The notes under the pieces: model-generated
Told to the model about the DNA's origin: nothing
The model's input: only the letters and a program-made list of their open reading frames with translations
The model's database searches: none
In this document: in pieces, positions 15,143 to 22,369 of the stretch
Layout of the letters: every line of letters begins with the position of its first letter
Position numbering within the stretch: position 1 is the first letter of the stretch
From: an uncultured Oscillospiraceae bacterium
Lineage (GTDB): Bacteria; Bacillota_A; Clostridia; Oscillospirales; Acutalibacteraceae
Length of the DNA stretch: 26,686 nt
Assembly (NCBI GenBank): GCA_910587995.1
Contig: CAJUNS010000034.1
Location: 1 to 26,686, forward strand
Direction of reading: 5' to 3'
Made by a program: the position numbers and the translations under genes

Positions 15143-15742
15143 ATGATTAACTATATTTGGTTCGGCATGATCGCCTTGAGCATCCTCTGCGCCGCTCTCA
15201 ATGGCCGGTTGGACCAGCTTTCCACCGCTCTTTTAGACGGAGCGTCCGGCGCGGTGGAGCTGTCGCTGTTCCTGCTGGGCAGCATGTGCGCCTGGATGGG
15301 CTTTTTGAGAATCGCTGAGGAAAGCGGCCTGACCCGCCTGCTGGCCCGCTGTTTTTCTCCGGTTATTGACCGGTTGTTTCCCGATTACCGGGAGGAGGCG
15401 GAACTCAAGGGAAAAATCTGCATGAACCTGACAGCCAACCTGCTGGGTCTGGGCAACGCCGCTACGCCTCTGGGACTTTCGGCCATGAAGGCCATGGCGG
15501 AAAAGGAACCCGGCCCGCTGCCCAGCCGGGGGATGATACTCTTCGTGGTGGTCAACACGGCCTCCTTGCAGCTTTTGCCGGTGAATATGGCGGCCATGCG
15601 GGCCTCTTGCGGAAGCGCCCAGCCCTTTGGAATATTGCCTCAAATCTGGCTCAGCTCCCTGGGGGCCTTGCTGGCCGGAGTGGCCTTCTGCAAGCTGGCT
15701 GAGAGCCGTGAGGGGCTCGCGCGCCAGGGGGGACTGGGCTGA
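15143..15742 (+). CDS. spmA: Spore maturation protein A
   Basis: 199-residue membrane protein of the SpmA/nucleoside-recognition (Gate) type, needed with SpmB for full dehydration of the spore core in Bacillus and Clostridium. Characteristic pieces: MINYIWFGMIALSI, FLLGSMCAWMGFLRIAEESGLT, LFPDYREEAELKGKICMNLTANLLGLGNAATPLGL and FVVVNTASLQLLPVNMAAMRA. Several hydrophobic segments alternate with these loops. The start is ATG 15143 with GAGGAAGG upstream; the longer frame from 15119 has no ribosome site. Its stop overlaps the spmB start (TGATG), so the pair is translationally coupled. I could not identify a convincing sporulation sigma-factor promoter in the 100-bp gap upstream. Confidence 0.95.
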   Translation: MINYIWFGMIALSILCAALNGRLDQLSTALLDGASGAVELSLFLLGSMCAWMGFLRIAEESGLTRLLARCFSPVIDRLFPDYREEAELKGKICMNLTANLLGLGNAATPLGLSAMKAMAEKEPGPLPSRGMILFVVVNTASLQLLPVNMAAMRASCGSAQPFGILPQIWLSSLGALLAGVAFCKLAESREGLARQGGLG

Positions 15743-16269
15743 TGCCGCCCCTGGAACAGATCGGTGCGGCGGCTCTTCCCGTGATTGTGGGAGTCATCCT
15801 TTTATACGGCTTCTTTCGGGGTGTGGACGTGTTCGACGCGTTTCTGGCCGGGGCAAAGGAGGGGGTAGGCGCCTCTCTGGGCATTCTGCCCACCCTCATT
15901 GGGCTGATTGTTGCGGTAAGCCTGGTGCGGGCCTCGGGGCTGCTGGACCTGCTGTGTGCCTTGGCCGGGCCTCTGGCCCAGCTGGCCGGGGTGGACCCGG
16001 AGCTGGCGCCTTTGGCATTGCTGCGGCCCATTTCCGGCAGCGGCTCCTCGGCGTTTACCTTATCTTTGCTGGAGCGCTTTGGACCGGACAGCGAAACCGG
16101 GAAAATCGCCTCGGTGCTGGCCAGCTCCACAGAGACCACCTTTTATGCCATTACCGTCTATTTTGGAGCCTGCCAATGCAAAAAGCTGCGCTACACTGTG
16201 CCCGCCGCTTTGCTGGGCGACATGACGGCGTTGGTCCTCTCCGTGGCGGCGGTGAAGCTGTTTGGATAG
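15742..16269 (+). CDS. spmB: Spore maturation protein B
   Basis: 175-residue membrane partner of SpmA. Family marks: LPVIVGVILLYGFFRGVDVFDAFLAGAKEG near the N-terminus, SLGILPTLIGLIVAVSLVRASGLLD, the conserved LRPISGSGSSAFTLSLLERFGPDSETGKIASVLASSTETTFYAITVYFG core and a C-terminal hydrophobic ALLGDMTALVLSVAAVKLFG. About four or five membrane segments. The ATG shares its first base with the spmA stop. A modest hairpin (ATAGGG with CCCTAT, 16266-16284) overlaps the stop codon but has no T run, so transcription may read into the following SLOG gene region, which nevertheless has its own promoter. Presence of spmAB indicates an endospore-forming lineage. Confidence 0.95.
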   Translation: MPPLEQIGAAALPVIVGVILLYGFFRGVDVFDAFLAGAKEGVGASLGILPTLIGLIVAVSLVRASGLLDLLCALAGPLAQLAGVDPELAPLALLRPISGSGSSAFTLSLLERFGPDSETGKIASVLASSTETTFYAITVYFGACQCKKLRYTVPAALLGDMTALVLSVAAVKLFG

Positions 16270-16327
16270 GGGTCGGGGCCCTATTCCGCGTTCGCAAAGC
16301 TATTGGGGCTCATATGTTCGATTTTCT

Positions 16328-16356
16328 TTGACATTTCTCCCGTTTCGTGCTATTCT
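16328..16356 (+). promoter_or_regulatory. Promoter of the YpsA-like SLOG gene
   Basis: TTGACA (16328-16333), 17-bp spacer ending TGC (extended -10), TATTCT (16351-16356). It lies 35 bases upstream of the start codon. Confidence 0.75.
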
Positions 16357-16391
16357 ATTCTAACAAGCCCCGATACCAGGAGAAGGGACGG

Positions 16392-16910
16392 ATGGCAATG
16401 AAACTGATACGGGAGCGCTGCTGCAGCTTTACCGGCCACCGGCGCGTGCCGGGGCAGGACGCCCAGCGGCTGCGCCGCCGGCTGCGGGAGGAGATCGTCC
16501 GGCGGGAGGCCGGGGGCATACCGGTCTTTTTGGCGGGCGGCGCGCTGGGCTTCGACACCATGGCCGCCCAGGAGGTGGTGCGCCTGCGGGACGGCGGGCT
16601 TTCCGCCCTGCGGCTGGTTCTGGTGCTGCCCGGGCTGGGGCAGACGGCCCGCTGGCCCGAGAAAAACGTGGCGGACTACCTAGCTCTGCAGTCCGCCGCC
16701 GACGATGTTTTCTATACCGGAGACCGGTGCGAGCCGGAAGCCTACTTGCGCCGGAACCGCTTTTTGGTGGACCACAGCTGCCAGTGCCTCTGCTACCTGA
16801 CCACCCACAGCCGCCGGAGCGGCACGGCCTACACGGTCCGCTACGCGCTGGGCCAGGGGGTGGAGGTGTGCAACCTGGCCCAGTCCTCCGCCTGGGAGCC
16901 CCAAGTCTAG
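16392..16910 (+). CDS. SLOG-superfamily protein, YpsA/DUF1273-like
   Basis: 172 residues. It opens with CCSFTGHRRVPGQ, the conserved SFTGHR start of YpsA-type SLOG proteins, followed by PVFLAGGALGFDTMAAQEVVRLR (the nucleotide-binding GG.lGfD motif), LRLVLVLPGLGQTARWPEKN and, near the end, SRRSGTAYTVRYALGQGVEV, the SGT motif of the fold. SLOG proteins are thought to bind nucleotide-derived ligands; Bacillus YpsA has been linked to cell division and stress, but the ligand is unknown. The start is ATG 16392 with AGGAGAAGGG upstream. It is convergent with the MATE gene, with only 16 bases between the two stops and no clear terminator. Confidence 0.85.
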   Translation: MAMKLIRERCCSFTGHRRVPGQDAQRLRRRLREEIVRREAGGIPVFLAGGALGFDTMAAQEVVRLRDGGLSALRLVLVLPGLGQTARWPEKNVADYLALQSAADDVFYTGDRCEPEAYLRRNRFLVDHSCQCLCYLTTHSRRSGTAYTVRYALGQGVEVCNLAQSSAWEPQV

Positions 16911-16926
16911 CGGGCTCTTGCCCCGC

Positions 16927-18276
16927 TCAGCCCCGCGCCGGGACCATGCGCCCGGCGCCGCTCTTTTTCGCCCAGCTCAGGCACAGCGCCGCGCCAATGC
17001 TGGTGGAGATTAGGTCCGCCGCCGCCCCGGCGAAGACCAGGCCGGGCAGCCCGGCCAAGGCCTCGGCGGCAAACAGCACCGGCACATAGACCAGGCCCTT
17101 GCTCAACAGGGAGGTCAGCGTGGCATAGCTCACCTTGCCGGTCCCCTGGAGATAGGCGGCGCACAGCTGGTAGACGCCGCCTACCGGTGCGGCAATCAGG
17201 GAGAGCATCATGAATGTTCCCGTTTCCAGCACCGCCGGGTCGTCCAAAAAAGCCCGCACAAAGCCCTCCCGGCCCAGGAGGAACCCGGTCCCCAGCAGAA
17301 CGCTGATAAGGGTGGCGGCCAGTCCCGTGACCGTGACAATCTGACGCATCCGCTGGGAATCCCCAGTGCCGTAGGTATAGGAGATCACAGGCTGCATGCC
17401 CATGCAAACGCCCATGGCGATCATGCCCACCAGCATTCCGGCCTTACCCGCTACGCCGTTGGCCGCTACCGCAATGTTGCCATACTTGACCAGAAGTTGG
17501 TTGCTGAACATGGCGGAGAAACACATAAGCACCGTGCCAGCCGCCATAGGCAGGCCCAGGCTCATTACCCGCAGGGAGACTTTCCTGTTCAAGGTAAAAT
17601 ACCGGAAGGAGCAGGTGAGGCAGCCGCTTTTTTGCACATGGCGGATGACCAGTACGCAGCTGGCCACATTGCCCAGCACAGTGGCCGCCGCCGCTCCGCC
17701 AATCCCCCAGCCAAACCCCAAGATGAACAATGGGTCCAGCAGGATGTTTACACCGGTGCCCACTAAAGAGATCAGCATGGACTTGCCCGAGGATCCGTCC
17801 GCCCGCAGGGTGTTGCCCAGGCTTACGGTAAACATCATAATGGGAGAGCCCAAAGCGATGATGGTCAGATAAAGCCGGGCGTATCCAGCGGTTTCCCCGT
17901 TGGCCCCCATAAGACCCAGCAATGGCTCCATAAAGACCAGCATAGCTGCCCCCAGCACCAGACCGCAGGCCACAGAGGCCCAAGCGCAGAAGGAGCTGTA
18001 ATACTTCGCCTGTTCCCGGCCGCCCTGGCCCAGGGCAATGGCAATGGCCGTGCAGGCGCCCGCCCCGAATAGAGTCCCCATACCGCTGAAAATGTTGAAT
18101 GCCGGCCCACAGAGGGAGATGGCGGCGACCTGCATGGTCTGGCCGGTCTGACCCATAAAGAATACATCGGCCATATTGTAGAGCACGTTTACCAGCATCA
18201 CCACAATGGTGGGCAGGCCCATGGTAATCAGCAGCTTCCAGGCCGGGGCTTCCCGCATCATTTTTTCGTTTTTCAT
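16927..18276 (-). CDS. MATE family multidrug efflux transporter
   Basis: 449-residue inner-membrane exporter with 12 predicted hydrophobic helices in two related halves. First half: PTIVVMLVNVLYNMADVFFMGQTG, AAISLCGPAFNIFSGMGTLFGAGACTAIAIALGQG, GSPIMMFTVSLGNTLRADGSSGKSM; second half: SLGLPMAAGTVLMCFSAMFSNQLLVKYG, GVCMGMQPVISYTYGTGDSQRM. MATE proteins expel cationic drugs or metabolites using Na+ or H+ gradients; the substrate cannot be inferred. The start is ATG 18276 with GGGAG upstream. It is divergent from a TetR-family regulator and the two promoters overlap around one palindrome, so it is very likely controlled by that regulator. Confidence 0.93.
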   Translation of the reverse strand: MKNEKMMREAPAWKLLITMGLPTIVVMLVNVLYNMADVFFMGQTGQTMQVAAISLCGPAFNIFSGMGTLFGAGACTAIAIALGQGGREQAKYYSSFCAWASVACGLVLGAAMLVFMEPLLGLMGANGETAGYARLYLTIIALGSPIMMFTVSLGNTLRADGSSGKSMLISLVGTGVNILLDPLFILGFGWGIGGAAAATVLGNVASCVLVIRHVQKSGCLTCSFRYFTLNRKVSLRVMSLGLPMAAGTVLMCFSAMFSNQLLVKYGNIAVAANGVAGKAGMLVGMIAMGVCMGMQPVISYTYGTGDSQRMRQIVTVTGLAATLISVLLGTGFLLGREGFVRAFLDDPAVLETGTFMMLSLIAAPVGGVYQLCAAYLQGTGKVSYATLTSLLSKGLVYVPVLFAAEALAGLPGLVFAGAAADLISTSIGAALCLSWAKKSGAGRMVPARG

Positions 18277-18325
18277 CTGAGTGACTCCCTTCTGAGGTTT
18301 GCGCGGCTCTTTATTATTCGAACAC

Positions 18326-18354
18326 TTGCCTTTTCTTTGTGTCTATAGTATAAT
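18326..18354 (+). promoter_or_regulatory. Promoter of the tetR-family gene
   Basis: TTGCCT (18326-18331), 17-bp spacer, TATAAT (18349-18354). The palindrome 18355-18366 begins right after the -10 box, a position that blocks initiation when occupied. Confidence 0.72.
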
Positions 18355-18375
18355 ACAGACATCTGTTGGATTCAA
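18347..18375 (-). promoter_or_regulatory. Promoter of the MATE gene, overlapping the tetR promoter
   Basis: Minus-strand TTGAAT (complement of 18370-18375), 17-bp spacer, TATACT (complement of 18347-18352). Its -10 box shares bases with the -10 box of the divergent promoter, and the palindrome 18355-18366 lies within its spacer. Confidence 0.68.
18355..18366. promoter_or_regulatory. Probable operator of the TetR-family repressor
   Basis: Palindrome ACAGACATCTGT with 5-bp perfect arms around a 2-bp centre. It sits between the -10 and -35 boxes of the MATE promoter and just downstream of the -10 box of the divergent regulator promoter, so a single bound repressor dimer could block both. Confidence 0.55.
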
Positions 18376-18431
18376 CCGGCAAAACTCAGACGAGTGTTGA
18401 AATAATGTGCGTCGAGAGAAAGGAGCAAGGC

Positions 18432-19025
18432 ATGAACAAACCCAACAACAAGCGCTCCCGAAACACGGACGAGGCCATTATCCATGCGGCCTTTGCCGCT
18501 ATGGTGGAGGGGAAGAAGCCTGTAAGCAAGATTACCGTTCGTGAAATATGCGAGCGGGCGCAGATCAACCGTTCTACCTTTTACGCCCATTATATGGACG
18601 TGTACGACCTGTTCGAAAAGGTGGAGAGCCAAATGGCCCAGATGTTTCAAGAGAACTTCCGGTCCTTTGAGAAAAGCGGCGAAAGCTGGGACTTCCTTTT
18701 GGCCATGGAGCGGGCCTTCCAGTTCATCTACGAGTACCGGGACTTTTTTGGGCTCTATTTTCGGGAGGCCGGCCGGGTCTCCACCATCATACACATTTTG
18801 GTGGACCCTTTTCAAGAGCAGATTGACCGGCTGAAGTCTCGGAGGCCGGAGGGGGAGGTGGAAGGGGAGATCGATTACCATTTCAGCTTCTTCACCGCGG
18901 GCATTGGGGCAATGATTGCCCACTGGCTGGACACAGGCTGCAAGGAGACCTCCGCCCAGCTGGTGGAGGTGCTTAAACGGGAGTATGGGCCCAATTCCCT
19001 CTTCCGCCAGTGGACAGCACAGTGA
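18432..19025 (+). CDS. TetR/AcrR family transcriptional regulator
   Basis: 197-residue repressor. The N-terminal helix-turn-helix is clear: DEAIIHAAFAAMVEGKKPVSKITVREICERAQINRSTFYAHYMDVYDLFEKVE (about residues 13-65), with the typical INRSTFYAHY recognition helix. The C-terminal part (FQFIYEYRDFFGLYF, FFTAGIGAMIAHWLDTGCKET) matches the ligand-binding/dimerisation domain of the TetR_C_7 sort found in Firmicutes. The start is ATG 18432 with AAAGGAGCAAGG upstream. It is divergent from the MATE exporter and probably represses both genes until an exported compound binds. A bidirectional terminator follows its stop. Confidence 0.92.
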   Translation: MNKPNNKRSRNTDEAIIHAAFAAMVEGKKPVSKITVREICERAQINRSTFYAHYMDVYDLFEKVESQMAQMFQENFRSFEKSGESWDFLLAMERAFQFIYEYRDFFGLYFREAGRVSTIIHILVDPFQEQIDRLKSRRPEGEVEGEIDYHFSFFTAGIGAMIAHWLDTGCKETSAQLVEVLKREYGPNSLFRQWTAQ

Positions 19026-19035
19026 GCCAAAAACA

Positions 19036-19072
19036 AAAAGGACCGGCAGGGAACTTTCCCGCCGGTCCTTTT
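19036..19072. terminator. Bidirectional terminator between tetR-family gene and GGGtGRT gene
   Basis: Perfect 12-bp stem AAAAGGACCGGC (19036-19047) with GCCGGTCCTTTT (19061-19072). It has T runs on both strands, so it can end both the tetR-family transcript and the convergent minus-strand GGGtGRT transcript. Confidence 0.88.
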
Positions 19073-19133
19073 GCTATTGCAGAACGCGTTTTTCAAGAAG
19101 AGCCTTTGGTCCTTCCCAGAGGAAACGCGTAGT

Positions 19134-20144
19134 TTACTTGCTCAGGCCCTCATAAACCGCCACAGCGCAGGCTACGGTAGCGCCCACCATGGGGTTGTTG
19201 CCCATGCCCATCAGGCCCATCATTTCCACGTGGGCAGGCACAGAAGAGGAACCGGCGAACTGGGCGTCCCCATGCATACGGCCCATGGAGTCGGTCAAGC
19301 CGTAAGAAGCGGGGCCGGCAGCCATGTTGTCCGGATGCAGGGTACGGCCGGTGCCGCCGCCGGAGGCCACGGAGAAGTACTTCTTGTCGTTCTCCAAAGC
19401 CCACTTCTTATAGGTGCCAGCCACCAGATGCTGGAAGCGGGTGGGGTTGGTGGAGTTGCCGGTAATGGAAACGTCCACGCCCTCATGCTTCATAATGGCA
19501 ACGCCTTCCAGCACATCGTTGGCGCCATAGCACTTTACAGCGGCGCGCTCGCCGTCGGAGAAGGGCTTGGTTTCCTCCACCTTCAGCTCGCCGGTGAAGA
19601 AGTCGTAGTCAGTCTTCACATAGGTAAAGCCGTTGATGCGGGAAATGATGTAAGCGGCGTCCTTGCCCAGGCCGTTGAGGATGATGCGCAGGGGCTCTTT
19701 TCGGGCGCGGTTGGCAGTCTTAGCAATGCCGATAGCGCCCTCGGCGGCGGCAAAGGACTCATGGCCCGCCAGGAACGCGAAACACTTGGTCTCGTCCCGG
19801 AGCAGCATAGCGCCCAGGTTGCCGTGGCCCAGGCCCACGTTGCGCTGCTCGGCCACAGAGCCGGGAATGCAGAAAGCCTCCAGGCCGATGCCAATGGCCT
19901 CGGCGGCCTCGGCGGCGGTCTTCACATCCTTCTTGATGGCGACAGCGCAGCCCAGGGTGTAGGCCCAGCCGGCGTTCTCAAAGGCGATGGGCTGCACGCC
20001 CTTTACAATGTCATAAGGGTCAAAACCCTTGGAGTTGCACAGCTCCCTCGCCTCTTCCAGGCTGCCCAGGCCATACTCGGCGAGGCATTTCTCGATCTTG
20101 GGCATTCTTCTTTCTTTGCCTTCAAACATGACGTCATTAGCCAT
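19134..20144 (-). CDS. GGGtGRT-motif protein, function unknown
   Basis: 336-residue soluble protein. The motif GGGTGRT is at residues 262-268 (context SVASGGGTGRTLHPDNMAAG), followed by the conserved-looking DSMGRMHGDAQFAGSSSVPAHVEMMGLMGMGNNPMVGATVA stretch to the end. Other glycine-rich parts are GLGHGNLGAMLL (104-115) and FLAGHESFAAAEGA (125-137). Cysteines at 20, 36, 66, 92, 121, 205 and 326 could bind metal. No signal peptide or membrane segment. From memory, proteins with this motif are annotated only as GGGtGRT proteins and tend to sit beside a NifU-like scaffold, as here (36-bp gap, same strand). The reaction is unknown. The start is ATG 20144 with TTAGGAGG upstream. Confidence 0.88.
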   Translation of the reverse strand: MANDVMFEGKERRMPKIEKCLAEYGLGSLEEARELCNSKGFDPYDIVKGVQPIAFENAGWAYTLGCAVAIKKDVKTAAEAAEAIGIGLEAFCIPGSVAEQRNVGLGHGNLGAMLLRDETKCFAFLAGHESFAAAEGAIGIAKTANRARKEPLRIILNGLGKDAAYIISRINGFTYVKTDYDFFTGELKVEETKPFSDGERAAVKCYGANDVLEGVAIMKHEGVDVSITGNSTNPTRFQHLVAGTYKKWALENDKKYFSVASGGGTGRTLHPDNMAAGPASYGLTDSMGRMHGDAQFAGSSSVPAHVEMMGLMGMGNNPMVGATVACAVAVYEGLSK

Positions 20145-20180
20145 TTCGTTGTCCTCCTAAGGAATAGTATGGTCGGGTGA

Positions 20181-20873
20181 TTATTCTTCTCTGGGGTCTA
20201 TGTACTTGGCCGCGCCGTCAAACCGGCCATACTGGCCGATGTTGTTCTTGTAGGCCTCGTCGGGGGAGACGCCGTGGCGGATGTCTTCCAGCATCTTGCC
20301 CAGCTTGACGAACTGATAGCCGGTGACCTCGTTGTTCTCGTCCAGGGCCATCTTGATGACATAGCCTTCGGCCATCTCCATGTAGCGGACGCCCTTGGCT
20401 CCGGTGGAGAACATGGTGCCCACCTGAGAGCGCAGGCCCTTGCCCAGGTCCTCCAAGCCCGCGCCGATGGGCAGGCCGTCTTCGGAGAAGGCGGTCTGGC
20501 TGCGGCCATAGGCCAGCTGCTTGAAGATTTCGCGCATGGCAACGTTGATGGCGTCGCAGACCAAGTCGGTGTTGAGGCACTCCAAAAGGGTCTTGCCGGG
20601 GAGGATCTCCGCGGCCATAGCGGCGGAGTGGGTCATGCCGGAGCAGCCCAGGGTCTCCACCAGAGCCTCCTGCACAATGCCCTCCTTCACGTTAAGGGTC
20701 AGCTTGCAGGCGCCCTGCTGGGGAGCGCACCAGCCAATGCCGTGAGACAGGCCGCTGATGTCCTTGATCTCATAGGCCTTCACCCACCGGCCCTCTTCGG
20801 GGATGGGCGCCGGGCCGTGGTGGGGGCCCTTCTTGACCGTGCACATATTTTCCACTTCATGGGAATAGTTCAT
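20181..20873 (-). CDS. NifU/IscU-like iron-sulfur cluster scaffold protein (divergent)
   Basis: 230 residues. The central part resembles the IscU/NifU N-terminal scaffold: GIGWCAPQQGACKLTLNVKEGIVQEALVETLGCSGMTHSAAMAAEILPGKTLLECL, in which a Cys (49 or 56) and C77 match the first two cluster-binding positions. C99 and C106 lie in the following helix. The third IscU cysteine, normally in a HC motif after the LPxxK loop, is replaced here by GLPIGAGLEDLGKGLRS, so cluster binding would need another ligand. Its C-terminal 70 residues are an added domain (YMEMAEGYVIKMALDENNEVTGYQFVKLGKMLEDI). The start is ATG 20873 with GAAAGGAG upstream. It is the first gene of a two-gene operon with the GGGtGRT gene; it has a near-consensus promoter. 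Confidence 0.82.
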   Translation of the reverse strand: MNYSHEVENMCTVKKGPHHGPAPIPEEGRWVKAYEIKDISGLSHGIGWCAPQQGACKLTLNVKEGIVQEALVETLGCSGMTHSAAMAAEILPGKTLLECLNTDLVCDAINVAMREIFKQLAYGRSQTAFSEDGLPIGAGLEDLGKGLRSQVGTMFSTGAKGVRYMEMAEGYVIKMALDENNEVTGYQFVKLGKMLEDIRHGVSPDEAYKNNIGQYGRFDGAAKYIDPREE

Positions 20874-20962
20874 ATTGGTACTCCTTTCGGTTTCATAATG
20901 TTTTTGGACCCTTCGGGGACCAAAGTAGAGCGGAAGCCCGCCCAAAATACCAATCTACATCA

Positions 20963-20991
20963 ATTATATACAAAATCGCCCCGAGATTCAA
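20963..20991 (-). promoter_or_regulatory. Promoter of the NifU-like/GGGtGRT operon
   Basis: Minus-strand TTGAAT (complement of 20986-20991), 17-bp spacer, TATAAT (complement of 20963-20968). The leader of about 85 nt contains a hairpin at 20903-20924 (TTTGG and CCC arms around a 4-base loop). Confidence 0.78.
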
Positions 20992-21038
20992 GAGCTTTCT
21001 GAAATTTTCCATCCCCATCCTGCCCGGCGCTTTTACGC

Positions 21039-21076
21039 AAAAAAGGCGCTCCTCCACCCAGCCGGGGAAAAGCGCC
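21039..21076 (-). terminator. Terminator of the flavodoxin-fold/Nudix operon
   Basis: On the minus strand GGCGCT and AGCGCC arms (with further T/A and C/G pairing inside) are followed by six T. It lies about 75 bases after the Nudix stop codon. Confidence 0.75.
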
Positions 21077-21151
21077 CTTCCTTTCATCGCGTTCCAGCGT
21101 CAAAATGTTCTCTGTCATGGTTGTGCTTATGGCTGCTTGTTTATGAGAGCC

Positions 21152-21667
21152 TTAGATTTGCATTCGGTATCTTCGAAACATCTCCCGGTCCCGCATGCCG
21201 CTGAATTTTCGGAAGTAGCGCTGTTCCTCTTCGCCGGCCTGCCGGTTCAGCAGCTCCCCGCAGTGGGCCTCATCCACCCAAACAAACGTGGTATGCAGCC
21301 TGGCCTCTTCCGGAGTCAGGGCCGGAGCGCCCGGTTCCTTTAGCTGAGAGGTAAAATAGAAGGTGGTTTGCAGCACGCCCGTTTGGGCTCGAATTTCCTG
21401 AACCTGGCCAGTCAGAACCAGATTTTGGACCGTGCAGCCCACCTCTTCGGCGGTCTCTCGAATCACAGCCTGAATGGGGGTCTCGCCGGGCTCTATGCTT
21501 CCGCCTGGAAAGGTGTAATAGTTTTCCTCCCCGTTGTAAACCAAACCATACTGGCTGCCCTTTCGCAGAATATTCCGCACCTTGCAGGAGCGCCGCCAGC
21601 CCTCCACCGGAGGGAGGGAGCTGGCGTCAATACCGTTTTCCGTAACGTCAAAGCAAATTAGCTCCAT
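21152..21667 (-). CDS. Nudix hydrolase
   Basis: 171 residues hydrolysing a nucleoside diphosphate-linked substrate. The Nudix box fits G-x5-E-x7-R-E-x2-E-E-x-G exactly: from G56 (GGSIEPGE) through E62, R70, E71, E74, E75 to G77 (IRETAEEVG). Upstream KVRNILRKGSQYGLVYNGEENYYTFPGG forms the first strands. The rest lacks signature motifs, so substrate (modified nucleotide, sugar nucleotide or other) is unknown. ATG 21667 lies ten bases inside the end of the upstream flavodoxin-fold gene, with a GGAGG site within that gene, so the two are translationally linked. A terminator follows. Confidence 0.92.
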   Translation of the reverse strand: MELICFDVTENGIDASSLPPVEGWRRSCKVRNILRKGSQYGLVYNGEENYYTFPGGSIEPGETPIQAVIRETAEEVGCTVQNLVLTGQVQEIRAQTGVLQTTFYFTSQLKEPGAPALTPEEARLHTTFVWVDEAHCGELLNRQAGEEEQRYFRKFSGMRDREMFRRYRMQI

Positions 21668-22305
21668 TGCCGCCCTCCTGAAATTTTAGTGGCAGAAATA
21701 TCTGCTGCTGGGCAATGCCCAGAGCCCGGTCTCTCCGTCTGGATTTGGCATTGCGGCACTATAAACTTCCGGACAGCCTCCTGTGCCCTGTCCGAGTCCA
21801 TTAGGTTGCCATGTATACTAACCCTCCCAAACTTTTTTGCAGCAAGAAATAGTACATCCGGCTCATAACCATCCTGTACATGGTATCGGAAGGCGGCTGT
21901 GAAGTTATCCCGGCCCGTGTTGCTCACCACGATAAACTTCTTTTTTATAGACAGGTACCGCTCCAGCAGTTCATGGCGGCGCTGGAAATAACACTGGGAT
22001 CGCTCGTTAAAGATGAAGAAGTTGGCGCAGGGGTAGTCGCAATAGTTTGGCACAACGAAGTATGTAAGGCCGCTGTTTGTGATTGTGTCGCAGATATCGA
22101 ATTCAGAGTCGCTGAAATATGGGCAACTTTCTCGTTTTTTAAAACACTCGCAGCTGCACCGCCCGCAGGGGGCGATCTCAAAAGTGGAGAAGTCAAAAAC
22201 GGATACCACTCCCTTGCCGAGCCAGAAGTTTTCTATCTCCCTGGCTATGCTGGCACAATTTCCCCCGGACCGCCCGCTGAACGAAATAACGCATATTTTC
22301 TCCAT
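21658..22305 (-). CDS. Flavodoxin-fold NAD(P)H-dependent FMN reductase-like protein, cysteine-rich
   Basis: 215 residues. The start MEKICVISFSGRSGGNCASIAREIENF matches the FMN phosphate-binding S.R.GGN loop of NAD(P)H:FMN/iron-sulfur flavoproteins. A cysteine cluster CGRCSCECFKKRESCPYF (residues about 47-64) follows, as in iron-sulfur flavoproteins and other Clostridial members where it may hold an Fe-S cluster. FIVVSNTGRDNFTAAFRYHV is a second flavodoxin strand-loop. The last 30 residues (after about VRKFIVP) are low in recognisable character, and may be a non-conserved tail. ATG 22305 with GGAGGG upstream. The end overlaps the Nudix gene by ten bases. Redox partner and substrate are unknown. 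Confidence 0.78.
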   Translation of the reverse strand: MEKICVISFSGRSGGNCASIAREIENFWLGKGVVSVFDFSTFEIAPCGRCSCECFKKRESCPYFSDSEFDICDTITNSGLTYFVVPNYCDYPCANFFIFNERSQCYFQRRHELLERYLSIKKKFIVVSNTGRDNFTAAFRYHVQDGYEPDVLFLAAKKFGRVSIHGNLMDSDRAQEAVRKFIVPQCQIQTERPGSGHCPAADISATKISGGRQWS

Positions 22306-22328
22306 GGAATAATCCCTCCATTTCCTGC

Positions 22329-22365
22329 AAGCAGCTCCAGAGTTTGGAATGCTCCGGAGCTGCTT
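22329..22365 (-). terminator. Hairpin between the aminotransferase and flavodoxin-fold genes
   Basis: Ten-base arms AAGCAGCTCC (22329-22338) and GGAGCTGCTT (22356-22365). No T run follows on the minus strand, so it may be a weak terminator or an attenuator-like structure just before the ribosome binding site of the downstream gene. Confidence 0.4.
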
Positions 22366-22369
22366 TTGG

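Noticed and set aside
20963..21118. A 51-codon minus-strand frame beginning ATG near 21118
   Set aside because: It has no ribosome binding site, runs through the Nudix terminator and the NifU-like promoter, and has no recognisable composition.
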